DNA of 51,694 bases from Rhynchosporium graminicola (GCA_900074885.1 FJUW01000103.1:1-51694); one strand, 5' to 3'; positions 11,212 through 24,889 are shown, counted from the stretch's first letter. The notes: generated from the letters alone by a model not told the origin. Made by a program: numbers and translations.

Positions 11212-11468
11212 CTACAACCCCCTCCGAAAAAAGCTCGCCCTCGAGCATTAGTCTATTTCCTTATTACTATTAAGGTAGTCGTAATTATTAATTCTATCGT
11301 AGAAAGCTTTTAGCTAATCAGGTAGTTTAGCAGGAGGTCTAGCTTACGTTAAGTTATTAAGGTAGAATTATTATAGCTTAGCGGGAGCGTATTTAATATC
11401 TATAGTATTATACTATATAAGATCGATATCTTAATTTAACTAGGAAACTCGGTATAAGAGGCTATTAC

Positions 11469-11703
11469 TGTGACGACTGGTCAGGTTTGGAGGTCTCTCC
11501 CTATTAGTAGAAACACTTACTGCTAAGCGAGATTATACGAGTAGAGTTTAGGGGCCCCTTTTTATATATATACTTCTATTCTCTCTCTACTTCTTTACTC
11601 CTTAGTTATAGATTCTTAAGTAATTCTTATTACTTTATATTTATAGTAATATAAGGTCTTATTACTCAGGTAGTTTTAAGACCTTTCTAGAGTAAGCGTT
11701 ATA
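11469..11703 (+). repeat. Inner family A 5' LTR (235 bp)
   Basis: Starts TGTGACGACTGG with little mutation and ends CGTTATA (mutated CGTCACA). It contains GGGGCCCC followed by TATATATA (about 11565) and a CT-rich run, a likely core promoter. Confidence 0.92.
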
Positions 11704-13886
11704 TTATCTATAACTCTTTTACTTATATCTAGGAAGATAGTAAATATCTACTTATATTATACCTCTATACCTAGAGCTACTAAACGCAGGAGAATACGCT
11801 ATATAGAGAAGGCTTATACTAAGTATAAACTTGAAGAATAGCACCTAAACCGAAGTAACCTAAGTCTAATAAATCGACTACCGGTTCTCTGACTCCCTCT
11901 ACCTCTTATTCTTCGGCGACTCGTAATACTCGCTGTAACTTACCTCTCTCTATAGTAGAGAGTACTCGCGACAACGCGTCGTCCGAGTTAAGCTCTCTAA
12001 CTCCTATTATAATTAACGAACTTATTAAGTCGCTAAACTTTCCCGATAATACCCTTATATTAATAGTAACTATAAGTAACTTATAGGAAGACTACGCTTA
12101 CTAGCTATAAGAGGCAGAAAGGAAGCTCGCGGAGGAGAGATAATTAAACGCCGACCTATCTATAGAACTATACTAGTTACAGGACGAGTTCCTAGAACTA
12201 CGCTAGTTAACTGCTTAGCGCTCTGCTAAGTCTATATTATTTAATAACGTTTAATCGCGTATAATACTACTACTATTAATTGAAGAAGATAACGCTACTC
12301 CTACGCCTAATAATCGTTATCGAGAATAATCTACCGGAGGAATATCGTTAATATTATACGCTACGTATATAGAGAAGATACTGAACCTTCTAAATAAGCT
12401 CTCTAATAGAATCGACTACTCTCTAAAACTCTAGGAAGTGCAGATACGTAACGCCCTCCGGCGCTACTCTAGCTACTTTATCGACGAAGATTACTATAAA
12501 GATTAGTTACTTAACTAAACGGAAGGAATAGCTAGAACTTACCTAGAACCCTCGTTCTTAGAACTAGAATATAATAAAGAAGGCAGTATAATCGATTCAC
12601 TCGATATGATCACTTAACTCGTCTCCTTCTTATCTAACTAATATAACGCTGACGAACGAAACGAACGCCTTGATCAGTTCTGGGAAGCGTACGAGGAATA
12701 GCGAAGCGCAGCTAACTCTCCTATTAATATTCGAGCTGTTATTAACTCTATCTCTATTATTAAACGACCGTTACTAGCTCGGAAGCGTATTTCTAGGGAG
12801 ACTTATAGCTATAAAAATATCTAAAACTCTCCCCTAGAGAGTATTCTATAGGTAACTAACTCTCTATTACTACTGCCGATTAGTTAGGACTATTTCTCCG
12901 GCGTTTATACTACTTATTATAGATACGATAAGCCTAAGTGTTTATTACCTGAAGAATAAGAATAGAGTAGTAAAGAGAAGTCTTTATACTCTAGAGAAGC
13001 TATTAATATACGGCCGAAGTGCGTACGATTTAGCGATATTATCGCTTATATCCCGCGTGAATCTCTACTTTAACTCTAATTAGAAGTCTCTACGTTAAAG
13101 ACTTACGTATAAGACTACGCCTATATAATTTATACTATAGATTAATAGTTGCTCGGAACACTGTCTCGCGACTTAATAGAAGCTACTTAAAGTATAAAAA
13201 CAGCTGCTACGATATTTCGGAAGCGATAAAGATCACCTCGTATGCTCAGACCTCTTCTAGAGCCTCTTGCGCTAGAGATTTATATAATTAGTAGCTTAGC
13301 CTTCTATCTCTTATATAAACGCTAGAAGTCTTCTAACGATTAGATCTTCTCTATTACCCTTTACGAGATAGATAAGCTTCTTAATAACTAAATCGCAGTT
13401 TAGTAATATAATACTATTATCGTATCTTTAACTATCGACCTTACGGAATATTATAAAACCGCATAGTAATTTACTATTAGCTTAAGCGAATTAGATTCAG
13501 AACTATAGATCCCTTACGAGTATAGCTAGTAGGTATACGTCTTTTCTAAGGAAACTAGCGATATTCTCCTTCCTTATCGCTTATACGATCACCGAATTAA
13601 GCTTAAGGAAAGGGCTAAGAAGAACCTTAAATACTCTCCTTTATATAAGATATCAGCTGAAGAACTTGAAGTTATTAAGGCGTATATTACTAATAACTTA
13701 GCTAAAGGTTTTATAAAACCTTCTTAAGTACTATACGCTAAACATATTCTTTTAATTAAGAAAGCTAATAGAAGTCTAAGATTCTATATCGACTTTCGCG
13801 AACTTAATAACCTCACGAGGAAGGATTAATATCTACTACTATTAATCGATGAAACGCTAGCTAGAATCTCTACTGCTAAGATATTT

Positions 13887-14114
13887 ACTAAACTAGATAT
13901 TCGCCAGGCGTTCTACCGAATTCGAATAGATCTAGCCTCTGAAGAGTATACGACCTTCCGGACCTATTATAGTATATATAAGTATAAGGTACTCCCTTTC
14001 GGTCTGACTAATAGCCCTGCGATATACTAGCGATATATGAATAATATCTTATTCGACTACTTAGATAACTTCTATATAGTATATCTAGATGATATTCTGA
14101 TCTACTCTGATGAC
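13887..14114 (+). pseudogene. Family A reverse transcriptase core
   Basis: The frame holds TKLDIRQAF at its start and the catalytic YLDD box in YLDDILIYSDD at its end, separated by the spacing expected in Ty3/gypsy enzymes. Several TAG/TAA codons interrupt it. Unlike family C, both catalytic Asp codons of the box are preserved. Confidence 0.9.
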
Positions 14115-15847
14115 CTACTATAGTATTAATTATATATACATAAGGTGCTATAATAATTGCAAGACGCTAGATTATAAGCTAACCTTAAGAAGTATGAATT
14201 CAATATCACTTACACTAAATACCTTAGATTTATTATCTTTACTTCTAGGATCGAGGTAGACCCTAAGAAGGTTAATATTATATAATCTTAGAATTACCTA
14301 ACTATAGTTAAGGGCATATAATCGTTCTTAGGCTTTTGCAACTTCTACTGATAATTCATTAAGGACTACGGAATTATCGTAAAACCTCTTATATAACTTA
14401 CTAAAAACAATATTATTTCGGTTCACTAGGGAGTATAAAGATACCTTTAATTACCTAAAGCACGCTCTCACTTCGGCACTACTCCTCTACTACTATTAGT
14501 AATATCTACCTTATATGATCGAAACAGACGCTAGTGATAGAGTAATAGCAGGTATAGTATCGTAATAGCACGACGAAGACTAGTTCCTAGTAGCTTACTT
14601 CTCTAAGACTATACTACTTGCCGAGCTTAATTACGCTATTCATAATAAGGAAATACTTATAATTATATGATCTTTTAGTAACTAGAGATCTAAGCTCGCA
14701 GGCGTACTATATTAGATCCGCGTTATTACTAATTATAAAGCTCTTAAGTACTTTATAACCTCTAAATAGCTAAACGTACGATAAGCCTGATAAGCTAAGC
14801 TACTCGCAGATTATAACTTTATAATTACTTATCGACTTAGGAAGTATAATCTACTTACTGACGCTCTCTCTCGCAGAATAGATAAATTAGACGACTAGAA
14901 TAACACTAAAAGAACTTAGCGTTTATAGTAGCTACTATACGAAGACTAAATCGATCTAGTACTACTTATAAGTAACCTCCGGAACAGCTCCGACTCTATA
15001 GATAACTTTAAGCTTATTAATACCTTAGAAGTCGCTGACCTATCGCTAGTCTTTTCTATAGTATAGTAAGTACTTAACGCTAATCGCACTATACTATTAC
15101 TCTAAGCTTTACGGAAATAAGCTCTCTCCGCTACTCCTGGAAAACTAATTATAGAAAAAGATCTTTTACTCTATAAAGGAAGACTAATTATACCTAATAT
15201 CTTATACTTTCGCACGCTACTTATACGCGAAATACACGACTGATTAGAGACTGCCTATCTAAGTGTAAAGAAGACCTTATAACTACTAGTATTTTAATAC
15301 TAGTAGTACGGAATCGCTTTAACTATTAACTAGTATTACTATAACTATTATACTTACTAACGAATTCAAGTGCCGCGTGATAAGAAACCGGGCCTCCTCT
15401 AACCTCTGCCTATACTATTATATCTATAGGAGTATATTATAGTCGACTACTATAGCTTTAACCGCGATAAATATAGCTATAATAATATTCTTATATTTAT
15501 TAAGTATTTTAGTAAATAAGTAATTAGTATTCTATACCGAAAGACCTTCGATACGCGCGACCTTATAAAGCTTTACTTATACTACGTATACTACTATTTC
15601 GGAGCTCTATTAATAATTACCTCTAATAGAGAGCTTTAATTCGTTTCCCGTTTTTAGACTATAGTTATTATAATTCTCGGTACTAAAAGATAGCTTTCTA
15701 TAGTAGACTACCTATAAATAGATAGCTAAATAGAGATCTATAACTAATATCTCTAACGTAGATTACGACCTTTTATCTCTTACTATTAAGACGACTAGTC
15801 GGAATTCTTACTTATTATAGACTACGCCTAGATAACTCTCTCTTATA

Positions 15848-16518
15848 AATCCCTTAGAGGTCTCTTACCCTTTGAAGTTATTTATAGATATATACCCCGC
15901 GTTAATTAGAATTAGAAAGACTTACCTGACTCTACTACGCTTACTAATAAGTTAAATACTTAGTAAGCTCTAGATTACGCTAATTATCTGCGCGATACTT
16001 AGACTACTACTTAATTAAGCCTCTAACGTATATAAGCTAAGATATCCTAATCTTATAATCGCTTATACTATAAAGTCGACTTTACTATAGACGACCTTAT
16101 CTAGCTAGATATACGCTACTTTACGAGTACTCGACCTAGTAAAAAACTCGACTTTCTGACTAACGGACCCTTCCGTATAATTAAAAAGGTCGGAAGCTCT
16201 TATTATCTAGAGCTACCTGCTAGTATGAAAGTATATAACGTATGCCCTGCTACTAAGCTACGGAAGTATTTAAACGACCCCTTACTAAGATAAACCTTAC
16301 TACTACTACTACTTATTAATATTACTAGTAATAATAAATAGGAGATCGAAGATATACTTACGTGCTATAAGTAGCGCAGTAGCCTCTTATACCGAGTTTC
16401 CTAGTTAAATCAAGACGTCGATCTCATATAGTACGACGCTATAGACGTTAAATACGCTCCTGCTAAGCTATAATAATTCTACCTTAATAACCTAACGTAA
16501 GCTAGACCTCTTACTAGA
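15848..16518 (+). repeat. 671-bp duplicated segment, copy 1
   Basis: Covers the end of the integrase and the chromodomain of inner family A. It is repeated at 16520-17190 with one N between. By eye the two copies differ at only three clustered positions (near 16375-16384 versus 17047-17056). They share every RIP mutation, so the duplication is younger than RIP or is an assembly artefact. Confidence 0.95.
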
Positions 16519-16519
16519 N
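16519..16519. other. Single ambiguous base (N) at duplication junction
   Basis: The only N in the window. It lies exactly between the two 671-bp copies, as expected if two contig ends that overlap were joined end to end by a scaffolder instead of being merged. Confidence 0.95.
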
Positions 16520-17190
16520 AATCCCTTAGAGGTCTCTTACCCTTTGAAGTTATTTATAGATATATACCCCGCGTTAATTAGAATTAGAAAGACTTACCTG
16601 ACTCTACTACGCTTACTAATAAGTTAAATACTTAGTAAGCTCTAGATTACGCTAATTATCTGCGCGATACTTAGACTACTACTTAATTAAGCCTCTAACG
16701 TATATAAGCTAAGATATCCTAATCTTATAATCGCTTATACTATAAAGTCGACTTTACTATAGACGACCTTATCTAGCTAGATATACGCTACTTTACGAGT
16801 ACTCGACCTAGTAAAAAACTCGACTTTCTGACTAACGGACCCTTCCGTATAATTAAAAAGGTCGGAAGCTCTTATTATCTAGAGCTACCTGCTAGTATGA
16901 AAGTATATAACGTATGCCCTGCTACTAAGCTACGGAAGTATTTAAACGACCCCTTACTAAGATAAACCTTACTACTACTACTACTTATTAATATTACTAG
17001 TAATAATAAATAGGAGATCGAAGATATACTTACGTGCTATAAGAAGCGAAATAGCCTCTTATACCGAGTTTCCTAGTTAAATCAAGACGTCGATCTCATA
17101 TAGTACGACGCTATAGACGTTAAATACGCTCCTGCTAAGCTATAATAATTCTACCTTAATAACCTAACGTAAGCTAGACCTCTTACTAGA
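16520..17190 (+). repeat. 671-bp duplicated segment, copy 2
   Basis: Second copy of 15848-16518 at an offset of 672. It continues into the unique 3' end of the element, the polypurine tract and the 3' LTR. It includes a second chromodomain reading from 17014. Confidence 0.95.
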
Positions 17191-17304
17191 CTACTTAATT
17201 AGCTGAAAGCTTTCTACAATAGAATTAATAATTACGATTACCTTAATAGTAATAAGGAAATAGACCAACGCTCGAGGGCGAGCTTTTTTCGGAGGGGGGG
17301 GTAG

Positions 17305-17539
17305 TATAACGACTAGTTAGATTTAGAGGTTTCTCCCTATTAGTAGAAACACTTACTGCTAAGCGAGATTATACGAGTAGAGTTTAGGGGCCCCTTTTTA
17401 TATATATACTTCTCTTCTCTCTCTACTTCTTTACTCCTTAGTTGTAGATTCTTAAGTGATTCTTATTACTTTATATTCATAGTAATATGAGATCTTATTA
17501 CTCAGGTAGTTTTAAGACCTTTCTAGAGTAAGCGTCATA
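17305..17539 (+). repeat. Inner family A 3' LTR (235 bp)
   Basis: Preceded by the GGAGGGGGGGG polypurine tract. It starts TATAACGACTAG, the RIP-changed form of TGTGACGACTGG, and ends CGTCATA. Differences from the 5' LTR are transitions. Confidence 0.92.
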
Positions 17540-20182
17540 GCTTCTATTAAGTCGCGAGATAGTGTTCCGAGTAACTATTAATCTATAGTATGAATTACAC
17601 GGGCGTAGTCTTATGCGTAAGTCTTTAATATAAAGACTTCTAATTAGAGTTAAAGTAGAGATTCACGCGGGATATAAGCGATAATATCGCTAAATCGTAC
17701 GTATTTCGGCTATATATTAGTAGCTTCTCTAGAGTATAAAGACTTCTCTTTACTGCTCTATTCTTATTCTTCAGATAATAAACACTTAAGCTTATCGTAT
17801 CTATAATAAGTGGTATAAACGCCGGAGAAATAGTCCTAACTGATTAGTAGTAGTAATAGAGAGTTAGTTACCTATAGAATACTCTCTAGGGGAGAGTTTT
17901 AGATATTTTTATAGCTATAAGTCTCCCTAGAAGTGCGCTTCCGAGCTAGTAATAATCGTTTAATAATAGAGATAAAGTTAATAATAGCTCGAATATTAAT
18001 AAGAGAGTTAGCTGCGCTTTACTATTCCTCGTACGCTTCCCAGAACTAATTAAGGCGTTCGTTTCGTTCGTTAGCGTTATATTAGTAGCACTAGTAAGTA
18101 CGGTATTTATATAAGTCCTTAATCTTAATCGGAGAGCTATAAACGTTACTAGGAGGAGTATATAGTAGCTAAATAATCTATTGTTTAGAGGCATCTAAGA
18201 GTACTTAATATTCCGAAAGCCAGGCCCTTCCGAGTATAATACTGTAGTTTCCGAGAGTAGTAATAAAAAAGGGGGTAAATACCTGAACGCGACGATTTAC
18301 TATTAAATTAAGTATCGTATAGTAACTAATAGTATTACTATTAATACTATTAAAGCCTTCAATAGGAATTGCATTTAGTAGAGAGTAAATTAAAGGTTTT
18401 AAGAAGAAGGAAAGAGATTTAAGAAAAGAATAATTAATAAAATAGTATCTATTAGCTCCAGAATCGAGAAGTGCAGGTAGCTTATACGAGAGTCTATTCT
18501 TAGTAAGAGTAGCACGTATAGTAAACGATTAATTACTAAGAAGCTTCGTAAGATTAAGATATCGTATATCTCGTATACTACCTAGGAAGGAGTCTTTCCT
18601 TAGGCGTAGTCTTTTGCTAGCGGTTTGATATACTCTTAAGCGTTATTATACGTTTCTTTATTATTATTATCTTCTAACTTACTATTAACGTTATTATTAG
18701 TATTAATTATATTAATTCGATACGGAGTATTAAGTCGAGCTGATAATAAGCGTAAGTATAAGATAAGCGTAAAGTAATAAGGAGTATTCGCTGGCGATTA
18801 TGCACGAGGCGTATTATTTCGTATAGAGTATAGTACTTATTTACTAGTCGCACTAGTATTCTCGGGCGTAAGAAGATTAATTTGCAGATAAGAAGAGGAG
18901 TTAATACTATAGCGCTAGGAGAAGGTATTTATAGGGCGTTCCCGAGTCGCGCTAGCCTTAGCTGAAGACTCGGAATAGTAAGTCTTTTTAATAAATTAAC
19001 CTTAGTCTTTAGCTTATATAGCCTTAACGTATTCTTCTAGTATCCTTAAAATTCAGTACTATTAGAAGAGCTATTTCCGTAGCTATACAGGTAGCTTCTC
19101 CTATAAGTCTATTTTCAGAGTCGATTAATTATTTACTCTAGCTTTACGAGCTAGCGTACGAAACTCGTAATAGAACGTCTAGAAAGTCTACTTATAATCT
19201 ATCTTTAGCGCGGAGTAGCTAGCTCTTATAGTTTATTAGTCGTATAGATTAGATAAGAAGGAGATAAGTTAAGTAATTATATCGAGTGAATCGATTATAC
19301 TACATTCTTAATTATATTCTAGTTCTAAGAACGAGAGTTCTAGGTAAGTTCTAGCTATTCCTTCTGTTTAGTTAAGTAACTAATCTTTATAGTAATCTTC
19401 GTCGATAAAGTAGCTAGAGTAGCGCAAGAGGGCGTTACGTATCTGCACTTCCTAGAGTTTTAGAGAGTAGTCGATTCTATTAGAGAGCTTATTTAGAAGG
19501 TTCGGTATCTTCTCTATACGCGTAGCTTATAATATTAACGATATTCCTCTAGTAGATTATTCTCGACGACGATTATTAGGCGTAGGAGTAGCGTTATCTT
19601 CTTTAATTAATAGTAGCGGTATTATACGCGATTAAATGTTATTAAATAATATAGACTTAGTAGAGCGCTAAGTAGTTAACTAGCGTAGTTCTAGGAACTC
19701 GTCCTGTAATTAATATAGTTCTATAGATAAGTTAGCGTTTAATTATCTCTCTTCTGCGAGCTTCTTTTCTGCTTCTTATAGCTAGTAAGCGTAGTCTTCC
19801 TATAAGTTACTTATAGTTGCTATTAATATAAGGGTATTATTAGGAAGGTTTAGGGACTCGGTGAGTTCGTTAATTATAATAGGAGTTAAGGAGCTTAACT
19901 CGGACGAGGCGTTATCGCGAGTACTCTCTACTATAGAGAGAGGTAGGTTATAGCGAGTATTACGAGTCGCTAAAGAATAGGAAGTAAAGAGAGTCAGAGA
20001 ACTAATAGTCGATTTATCGGACTTAGGTTACTTCGGTTTAGGTACTATTCTTTAAGTTTATACTTAGTATAAGCCTTCTCCGTATAGCGTAGTCTCCTGC
20101 GTTTAGTAACTCTAGGTATAGAGGTATAATATAAGTAGATATTTACTATCTTCCTAGACGTAAGTAAAAGAGTTATAGATAA

Positions 20183-20417
20183 TATAACGCTAACTATAGA
20201 AAGGTCTTAAAACTAAATAAGTAATAAGAACTTATATTAATATAAATATAAAGTAGTAAGAATCACTTAAGAATCTATAACTAAGGAGTGAAGAAGTAGA
20301 GAGAGAAGGGAAGTATATATATGAAAAGGGGCCCCTAAACTCTACTCGTGTAATCTCGCTTAGTAGTAAGTGTTTCTACTAATAGGGAGAAACCTCTAAA
20401 CCTGACTAGTCGTCACA
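20183..20417 (-). repeat. Outer family A 5' LTR (235 bp)
   Basis: In minus-strand sense it begins TGTGACGACTAG at 20417 and ends CGTTATA at 20183. The adjacent GGTTA at 20418-20422 is the target duplication. Confidence 0.92.
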
Positions 20418-20800
20418 GGTTATACGCTATAGTAAGCTTAACCTTTATACTAAGGATTCGATAGTATTCGTTCCAGAAACTAGAAATAAACTGCAGTCCT
20501 TAGTTAGAGACTATAGAATCTAATATCCCGAAGTATTAACTCTAGTATATAGCGAATAGTTTAGCTATCTATTATACTATAATCGTCTTATAGTAAGGAA
20601 TAGATATAAGCTTCTTAGATAACTTATTTACAATCACGAAAGCAGTATTATAACCTCCCTTATCTAGCGGTAACTCGGTGAAATCTATAGTTAAGTGCTA
20701 GTAAGGTCATATAGGAATAAGTAGAGGGTAGAGGAAACTAGGAGTCTTATCTCTCTTCGCCTTTATATAAGTATAATTACAATTTAAGATATATCTAGTA
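20418..20800 (-). pseudogene. Family B integrase core
   Basis: The minus-strand frame reads HLTIDFTELPLDKG, the start of the catalytic core of Ty3/gypsy integrase with its first Asp. It continues leftwards to the family A insertion and resumes at 10976 with TEVIN. It is interrupted by stops at Trp and Gln positions. Confidence 0.8.
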
Positions 20801-21999
20801 GTATCTATAGTTATACTCTTCTAATAGTAGCTTCGTCTAAGAAGTAGCTTAACCTTCGAGTTACCTATATATACGGCTTAAGGTTAAGCGTAGATATAAT
20901 AAATCAGCGCTATTCGTAGCTTAGGAGGTTCGGTAAGGACTTCTAATTATCTTTCATAGAATAGTTTACTATTTAATAGTTAGTAGTCAGAATAGTCGTG
21001 TTTCGCCTTATTATAAAGTAACTCTAACTCTAGTGACTCCTTATTTACTAAGAAGACTTAGTCGATAATATCGTAGTTTTCGATATTATAAGTAACTATA
21101 GAGGTAGCGTTAGGAGCTTCCCCTACGAGAAACTCTTCCTCTATAAGTAAGTTAACTAGTAAACCGGGATTATAAGTTTCCTCTTATAAAACAGTCTCAG
21201 GAGTAATAATAAGAGAGATCTCGACTAGCTAATCTAATAGTAAGCTATAGACTTCTTCGACGCAGTTGAATTCAGCTATTTAAGAGAACTAGCTGAGTTC
21301 CTAGAGTACTTCCGAGCTGATTTTATCATTTAGGATTAGCTATTAGTTTCGAAGTATACGCTTTCTAGCTTCTAGTAGTAATAGGTCCTAATCTCGCTAT
21401 AATAGCGTATTAGCTAGAGTATTTATAACCCCCGTTTAGTATATAATCTTAAAGTAGAATTAAGCGAAGAATTCAGCTTATCTCGCTTACTATACGTTAA
21501 GATCCTTAGTTATTATGAAATACTCTAAGGTATAGTAATTAGTATAAATATAAATAGTTTTCTATACTCTACGTAGCTCAGGCTTATACTACTAGAAGGA
21601 GCGAAAGATAGTAAGAAGCTCCTTATTATAGATCAGGTAATCCAGCTCTATATCGATTATTATTTTAGAGAAGAAACCGATTAGATAGAATATTCCGTCT
21701 TCCTAAAGTTGCGAGAGAACGCTAGCTATTACCCTATCAGAAGAGTCGGTTTTAAGTCTAGTTTACTTAAATAAGTCGTAGTAATAAAGGATTAGTATAG
21801 ATTAGAGGGCGTAATGAAAGCGCTCCTAAGTATCCTTATACTCGGCGCTGAAGAGAAATTTAATATCTTTCCTCGTAAGTAGTATAAGGAGGCGATAAAT
21901 ACTACTATAGTCTTTAGTAAACCTTTAGTAGAAGTTATAAAAACTAAGGTAACTCTGCACTCTACGTATATTATTAGCATATTCCTAGTTCTTAATAAC

Positions 22000-22900
22000 T
22001 TCGATCTTCTCAGGATTAACTTTAATTCTATTAATACTAATAATAAATCTAAGAAACTTCGTATAAGTAACGCCGAATTCAGACTTCTTAATATCGGCTT
22101 AAAAGCTATAAGCTTATAGAATCTCGAGAATCTTTTGTATATAGATATTATACTCTACCTCTAAGTCTAAATAGATTAAGATATCGTCTAAGTACGCTGA
22201 GCAGAAGTCGTCTAAGTGCTTTATTAATATATTATTAATAAAACGCTGAAAAGTAGCTAGCCTATTTATAAGGCCGAAGGGAAGTACTTTATACTTATAT
22301 ATCCCGTATTAAGTGCGAAAAGTAATAAAATCTTCAGAATCTTTCGATATGCGGATTTTATAAAACGCCTACTAAATATCGACCTTCGTGAAGATTTTCG
22401 CCTTAGAGATTCGTGCTATTATCTTATCGATTAATAGAATAGAGTATAGGTCCTTCTAGGTAAGCTCGTTTAGCTTCCGAAAGTTAATACAGAATCGTAG
22501 CTTACTACCTGCTTTTTAGCTATTAGGATTAGTGCGGCCTAAGGAGCATTAGATAATATGATAAAACTTTTATAGAGGTTCTCGGTAATATATTATTTAG
22601 CTTTAGTAAGATACTCGTCAGGTATATAATATAGAGGCTCTATAGTCAGAGTGTTCTCCCCGGTAAGCTTAATCTTATAGTCGACTATAGGTCTTCTTAC
22701 TACTAGGTCGTCAGAGGCTCTAGTAGAGAATAAACCTTTAAATTCCTTCTATTTAGCGGGGAGCTATTCCTTAATCAGCTTATTATTCTGGAAGTACTTA
22801 GCTTCTCTAGCTTACTCAGGAGATAGACCTTCATCGAGAGCGTATAACTCGATAGTATTAGCTACTTAGTTACTTTTATAATATTAGATCTTATCTTAGA
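22000..22900 (-). pseudogene. Family B reverse transcriptase
   Basis: The catalytic box reads YLDDILIY (22171-22194 on the minus strand), preceded by HLDDF. The frame is broken elsewhere by RIP-type stops. Limits are approximate. Confidence 0.85.
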
Positions 22901-24424
22901 TTTCTTTTAAGGAAGTAATAAAAACCTCTAATCTATTACTCTTTTTTCGGTGTTTTCGATATAAGTAGAAGTTATATATAGCGGCCGCGGAGATTTAATT
23001 AATATCAGTCTTATACAGCTATCTCCTAGCTTTACGAGCTATAGCGATATCAATCTTACTTTAAGCCGCTTCCTTATAAGCAGTATTATCGTCCTCTTAT
23101 GATCCGGGATCACAAGTTTAGAAAAGGTTATTTACTAGCTTATACTTTACTAGTAACTCGTTTATAGTACAGAAGCTACCTTTCAGCTCTCTTATAAAAG
23201 CAGATAAGCGCATCTTCTTCCTAGCTTATATGGATTATATAGGAGCTAGTATTCCGGCGACCTCTTAATCTATTAAGGTATCTTATTATTATTAGTCTAA
23301 TTAGTACTATAGATTTACTATCTTAATATCTAGAGGAAGTAGTAACTCTAAACGCTTATCGTAGTAGCGTACCGGGGGCATATCCGTCGGCTATTCTAAG
23401 CGATTTTTAGCGCGCCGGTAGTAGTTTTGCTTAAGTTAGTAGTACTCTATGAATTTATAGCTAATTAATATATTATTATTTCCTAAGTCGGTAATTAAGA
23501 AAGGGAAGTTAATATAGCGTCGATCGATAGTAAGGGTAAGGAGAATTATATATATAATAGTAGCACTAGCCTATCTATTATAGCTAGTTAGGATAATAGG
23601 TTTTAGGAGAGTAAGAAGATTAATACCTAAGAGGTTATAAAGTTTAAGAGTAACTAAGGTACATAGAGCTCTAAAGATATTTACTCTACTATTAATATAT
23701 ACTTTTGTTTTAATAAATAATCTATTTCTTCTTAGTTCTATATTAATTAGGAATTATTTCCCTCTAGTAAGAGAACGGAAATTAGTATTTAAGTTATTCT
23801 ATAGATCGAGGCGTTTACTATAGGGTAAGACTATTCTATAGCTTAGTAGTTTTTTGATAGCTTATCGATCTCTACTTAGAAAGAGATATCAGCGTTATCG
23901 TTCGCCTCGCTATATATAGTAATAACGTCTTCTACTAACTAACTAGTTATCTCGGCGATCTTTATAGTATTAGGGTATTTATAAGCCTAATAACTTTCCT
24001 TCTTATAGAGGCGATAAGTATTAGTAGTAGTAGGGGTGCTAGATACTTATGATCCGGGATCACGAGTCTCAGGAGTGAATCGTATAGCTAACTTAGTAGT
24101 ATAATCGTCAATCTAGGAGCTACTCTTAGTAGCACGTTCGATATCGAAGGAGGTCTCTCTCTTAAGAATACCTAAAGTTCTAGCGGGAGTAGTAGTAGCG
24201 AGAGCTACCTTCTTAATAAGGTTCTCTTTAGTAGTAATATTACGAGACTCGCGATCTATAATAGCTAAGTGCTTATCGAGGAGATCGTAATTACTATCTA
24301 TCTTATACTTTTCGGCTATAATATAAGCCTTTAAAGTAAGAGAGATCTTCTATAGGACGTCCTTAAACTATCTATCTCTAGAGATCTTACTAGTAGTAGC
24401 GAGGTTAGTAAACTTAACTCGGAA

Positions 24425-24429
24425 CTAGT
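24425..24429. repeat. Target site duplication of family C (CTAGT)
   Basis: CTAGT precedes the left LTR of family C and recurs at 31272-31276 after its right LTR. Confidence 0.9.
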
Positions 24430-24611
24430 TGTAATGATCACTTGGTACGCTGAGGTAAATAGGCACAATGGAATAGTAGAACAGTCGCTAGAGGTTCGCT
24501 AGTAATAATCTAGTTAATATAGAAACTAATTACTAAGGAGAGAAGGTTCTTCCTTCCTCTCTAATTCTGAAATATAGGAGTAGGAGGCACTAAGCGCACA
24601 GACCTATTATA
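24430..24611 (-). repeat. Family C 3' LTR (182 bp)
   Basis: Begins TGTAATGATCAC and ends ATTATA (mutated ATTACA). It pairs with 31090-31271. The internal side is followed by a pyrimidine run, which is the minus-strand polypurine tract. Confidence 0.9.
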
Positions 24612-24889
24612 ATATCTCCCCTCTTAAACACTTCTATCCCAGAAGTAAAAGCGTTAAAATGCCCTAGCTAGCGATACTTTAGCGAGGCGCCGGCGAGGCA
24701 TTCCTTTCAGGATTCACTTTTATTCTGATTCTTCTTTATTATTAGTAAAGCTAGAATGCAGGGTATAGCGCTAGGCAACTCCTCTATATAACTCTTAACC
24801 TTCTCTCTTCTCTCCCTTCTTAAATAACTAATAATAATAATAATAACTATACGTAAGTCATGAATATAAGGTATTAGGTAATACTAACT

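Larger units (their letters stand above)
11469..17539 (+). mobile_element. Inner family A gypsy chromovirus, RIP-mutated
   Basis: This is the best preserved family A copy: LTRs at 11469-11703 and 17305-17539 and a polypurine tract at 17291-17301. Plus-strand pol remains show reverse transcriptase with TKLDIRQAF (13887-13913) and YLDDILIYSDD (14082-14114, same frame), an integrase core (about 15.4-15.84 kb) and a chromodomain (from 16342, again from 17014). In the integrase the acidic residue of the SDR-type motif reads Asn (TSNREL). A 671-bp segment is present twice around an N at 16519, so the true element is probably about 5.4 kb. No target duplication is visible: the left flank is ATTAC and the right flank GCTTC. 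Confidence 0.9.
10977..20417 (-). mobile_element. Outer family A gypsy element, deleted and interrupted
   Basis: It is bounded by 235-bp LTRs at both ends and by GGTTA duplications. It reads right to left: the pyrimidine tract just inside the left LTR (about 11217-11226) is the polypurine tract. Its own sequence is 10977-11468 and 17540-20417. Compared with the inner copy, about 3.2 kb is missing at the point where the inner element sits (equivalent to about 13190-16380 of the inner copy, which spans most of pol). All coding is destroyed by RIP. It was inserted into the integrase region of family B. Confidence 0.85.

Noticed and set aside
23098..24066. Repeated TTATGATCCGGGATCAC at two sites in family B
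   Set aside because: An identical short stretch about 950 bp apart; both encode a similar RDPGS peptide in the gag region, so it may be a small internal duplication. Too short to interpret.
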